A stretch of 5,085 bases of DNA from an uncultured Planctomycetaceae bacterium. GTDB taxonomy: Bacteria; Planctomycetota; Planctomycetia; Pirellulales; UBA1268. The stretch's first letter is position 1; the number at the start of each line of letters is the position of its first letter. The notes beneath the pieces are model-generated. The model did no database searches, was not told the origin of the DNA, and saw nothing but the letters and a program-made list of their open reading frames with translations. Position numbers and translations under genes: made by a program. The stretch lies in the NCBI GenBank assembly GCA_937900985.1, contig CALCGM010000404.1:1-5085 (forward strand), written 5' to 3'. Shown here piece after piece: positions 5,001 through 5,085 of this stretch.

Positions 5001-5085
5001 TCCGTGTCGTAGGCTCGCGTCGTCGTCGGGAAGTCGACCGAACGTCGCTCGGTGAAGAGGCTGTCGTAGCTGACATCGGCAGTGT
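2054..5085 (-). CDS. Giant secreted/surface protein: SdrD-B-like, DUF11 x3, FG-GAP-like region, C-terminal FKBP; 5'-truncated by the window edge
   Basis: The frame is open from the right edge to TGA at 2054-2056: 1009 complete codons with no true start. A GTG at 4985-4987 is in frame, but 32 further codons upstream stay open and read as ordinary protein, so the N-terminus and any signal peptide lie outside. Counting from that GTG, the modules are: SdrD-B-like sandwich (about 6-132, with DSNNNGVFDAGEQPLAGV and YLFDNLDPGTYTI); three DUF11 repeats (134-258, 260-389, 391-520); an FG-GAP/VCBS-like region (521-845) with loops DVDGDG, DIDGDG and DLNGDG; and an FKBP-type prolyl isomerase domain (about 861-975) ending two residues before the stop. 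These modules are typical of extracellular adhesin-like proteins. No dockerin, PEP-CTERM, LPXTG or membrane anchor follows the FKBP domain. The visible chain has a single Cys (531) and many Asp, consistent with calcium-binding loops outside the cell. Likely role: envelope or matrix protein with a folding or ligand-binding head. The function is inferred. Confidence 0.92.
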   Translation of the reverse strand, partial: TADVSYDSLFTERRSVDFPTTTRAYDTDASAHVVIDVNALAGHVYVDSNNNGVFDAGEQPLAGVTMRLTGTRLAGGSVGPVNVVTAADGSYLFDNLDPGTYTISQPTQPAGYDDGQDAVGTTQPAPDFGGVIPGGGNGIGTDAINTIVIPAGAAVANDYDFGELEVDLSITKDDGQTTYVPGQTVTYTIVVTNNGVGDVSGAVVTDQLPSGTSFLSATNGASYDPSSGIVTFLPGTLAAGGGTDSFQMTLAAASTLTGDLVNTAVVTPPPGITDLTPGNNIDTDIDTAAPRVDLSITKDDGQTKYSPGQSLTYTIVVTNAGPSFAYAAVVRDTIPAVISGVSWTASTTGAGSSGAASGSGNLFDERVDLAVGGTITYQVTGIVDPSSTGDLVNTATVTAPPGFVDPTPANNTATDVDEVEPRVDLAVTKTDGRETYQAAATTTYTVIVTNDGPGTAVGAHVVDTLPPEIPFATWTATFSPGSTGPTSGSSVGTAGIDTFVTLLPGGSVTYTLTGAVNPDAVSLMTNSVTVTVAPGGIDTDPTNNAATDTDYRPLLAVGTDVDCESTPTVTIVDPVTGGIISQFEAYEPSFRGGVRTALSDVDGDGTPEVVTAPGLGRVGEVRVFELDGTELPQERRTPYGTGFFGGISIATDDIDGDGIDELITGQSRGSGLVQVFRGLAGTPGWEATPFASFDPYGPTHLNGVSVAAADVGTFANGQTVDATTADQRHEVAVASGPGAIQPARVYDLSAGPRVVREISGEPTGSYGGTTVSAGRYDADSIDDLILAGGYGDGSVTAIYSGRTDLASQTPLHRYAAFADLGSAQSPTASTGVDLNGDGRIDQLYSLQGEAGTGGTRVYDATGSLSNTLSVLRPPLSLASQTHGSEPSVSYGPDLIPLITTASGLQFRDLEVGTGAVATAGQSVTVHYVGSRQNGEVFDSSRSRGTPFTFTLGTGQVIAGWDEGVAGMRVGGRRQLIIPADLAYGDNPPGSVIQPGDTLVFDVELLSAAP
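2057..2407 (-). other. C-terminal FKBP-type peptidyl-prolyl cis-trans isomerase domain
   Basis: Residues 861-977, counted from the GTG at 4985-4987. The sequence follows the FKBP_C family (PF00254): VTVHYVG, then EVFDSSRSRGTPFTF, QVIAGWDEGVAGM, LAYGD and TLVFDVELL. Aligned by eye to human FKBP12, the pocket is retained: Tyr26, Phe36, Asp37, Arg42, Phe46, Val55, Ile56, Trp59, Tyr82, Ile91 and Phe99 correspond to Tyr895, Phe905, Asp906, Arg911, Phe915, Val924, Ile925, Trp928, Tyr951, Ile960 and Phe968. His87 becomes Pro956 and Ile90 becomes Val959, both common kinds of change. The domain is therefore probably an active prolyl isomerase. Bacterial FKBPs are normally stand-alone or dimeric chaperones; here the domain caps a long adhesin-like chain. 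Confidence 0.95.
2453..3427 (-). other. FG-GAP/VCBS-like beta-propeller region within the giant surface protein
   Basis: Residues 521-845, counted from the GTG at 4985-4987. Blade loops are visible at 568 (DVDGDGTPEVV), 621 (DIDGDGIDELI) and 801 (DLNGDGRIDQL). A weaker one is at 745 (DADSIDDLI), and one at about 676-700 has the DxDG loop replaced by a roughly 20-residue insertion before HEVAVA. The spacing of 53-69 residues fits FG-GAP/integrin-alpha-like blades (PF13517 type), whose DxDxDG loops bind calcium. An opening strand LLAVGTDVD (522-530) may close the propeller. Such regions usually mediate adhesion or protein binding; the partner is unknown. Confidence 0.85.
3428..4588 (-). repeat. 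Three tandem DUF11 repeats, coding
   Basis: Three units begin with VDLSITKDDGQT, VDLSITKDDGQT and VDLAVTKTDGRE at residues 134, 260 and 391, giving periods of 126, 131 and about 129 residues. Each continues with a TYTIVVTN-type strand, a Pro turn (PSGT, PAVI, PPEI), a loop, then an NTA or NSV strand and a PPPG or APPG or APGG turn, and ends in TPxNNxxTD or DPTNN. This is the DUF11 pattern (PF01345), a beta-sandwich common in secreted bacterial and archaeal surface proteins. Repeats 1 and 2 share an exact 36-base block at DNA level, so they are the closest pair. Repeat 3 is more diverged. Confidence 0.9.
4176..4211 (-). repeat. 36-base exact direct repeat, copy in DUF11 unit 2
   Basis: Bases 4176-4211 are identical to 4554-4589, 378 bases (126 codons) away, and encode the LSITKDDGQT opening of DUF11 units 2 and 1. 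Identity includes third codon positions, while flanking DNA differs. That suggests recent duplication or gene conversion between units rather than protein selection alone. Confidence 0.9.
4554..4589 (-). repeat. 36-base exact direct repeat, copy in DUF11 unit 1
   Basis: Partner of the block at 4176-4211, in the same reading frame. A second shared stretch lies just left of each copy, around 4130-4152 and 4507-4529 (GTGACCAC, then ATCGTGTAGGTCA), with one or two differences. Similarity between units 1 and 2 is therefore concentrated in the N-terminal third of the repeat. Confidence 0.9.
4592..4972 (-). other. SdrD-B-like (Cna-B-type) domain within the giant surface protein
   Basis: Residues 6-132, counted from the GTG at 4985-4987. 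The opening GHVYVDSNNNGVFDAGEQPL followed by AGVTMRLTG is the signature of SdrD B-like domains (PF17210), in which the Asp/Asn-rich stretch binds calcium. The later YLFDNLDPGTYTI and the closing NDYDFGEL complete the usual strand pattern. In staphylococcal Sdr proteins such domains form a rigid stalk; a similar spacer role is inferred here. The 32 codons upstream do not show another copy, so this may be the first or only one. Confidence 0.85.

Overview
The window is a GC-rich stretch that most likely comes from a planctomycete, probably of the order Pirellulales. The case rests on gene content. An outer-membrane beta-barrel protein resembling the planctomycete BBP7 family lies next to a very large secreted protein built from SdrD-B-like, DUF11 and FG-GAP-like modules. 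No rRNA or other marker gene is present, so any placement below phylum is a guess.

Layout from left to right. Bases 1-387 hold no convincing gene. They contain a dense cluster of palindromes, including a 73-base element (113-185) that folds on paper into a complete four-way cloverleaf of one 17-bp stem and three triloop hairpins, followed by a partial copy of its right arm. A small VOC (glyoxalase-fold) protein gene (388-759, +) follows. After a 139-base gap comes a 382-residue exported, cysteine-rich putative outer-membrane beta-barrel protein (899-2047, +). Only 6 bases separate its stop codon from that of a convergent minus-strand gene, which fills the rest of the window (2054-5085) and runs off the right edge without its N-terminus.

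The truncated gene is the most striking coding feature. The visible 1009 codons encode, in order, an SdrD-B-like beta-sandwich, three DUF11 repeats, an FG-GAP/integrin-like propeller region with Asp-rich loops, and an apparently intact FKBP-type peptidyl-prolyl isomerase domain at the extreme C-terminus. A prolyl isomerase joined covalently to an adhesin-like stalk suggests a surface or secreted protein that carries its own folding helper, or that presents an enzyme or ligand-binding head. This is inference.

Functionally the window looks like a cell-envelope locus: one outer-membrane barrel and one giant extracytoplasmic protein, convergently arranged. The VOC protein has no evident link to them. 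Both the palindromic cloverleaf and the FKBP-capped adhesin deserve a second look. I see no defence system, CRISPR array, tRNA, rRNA or transposase.
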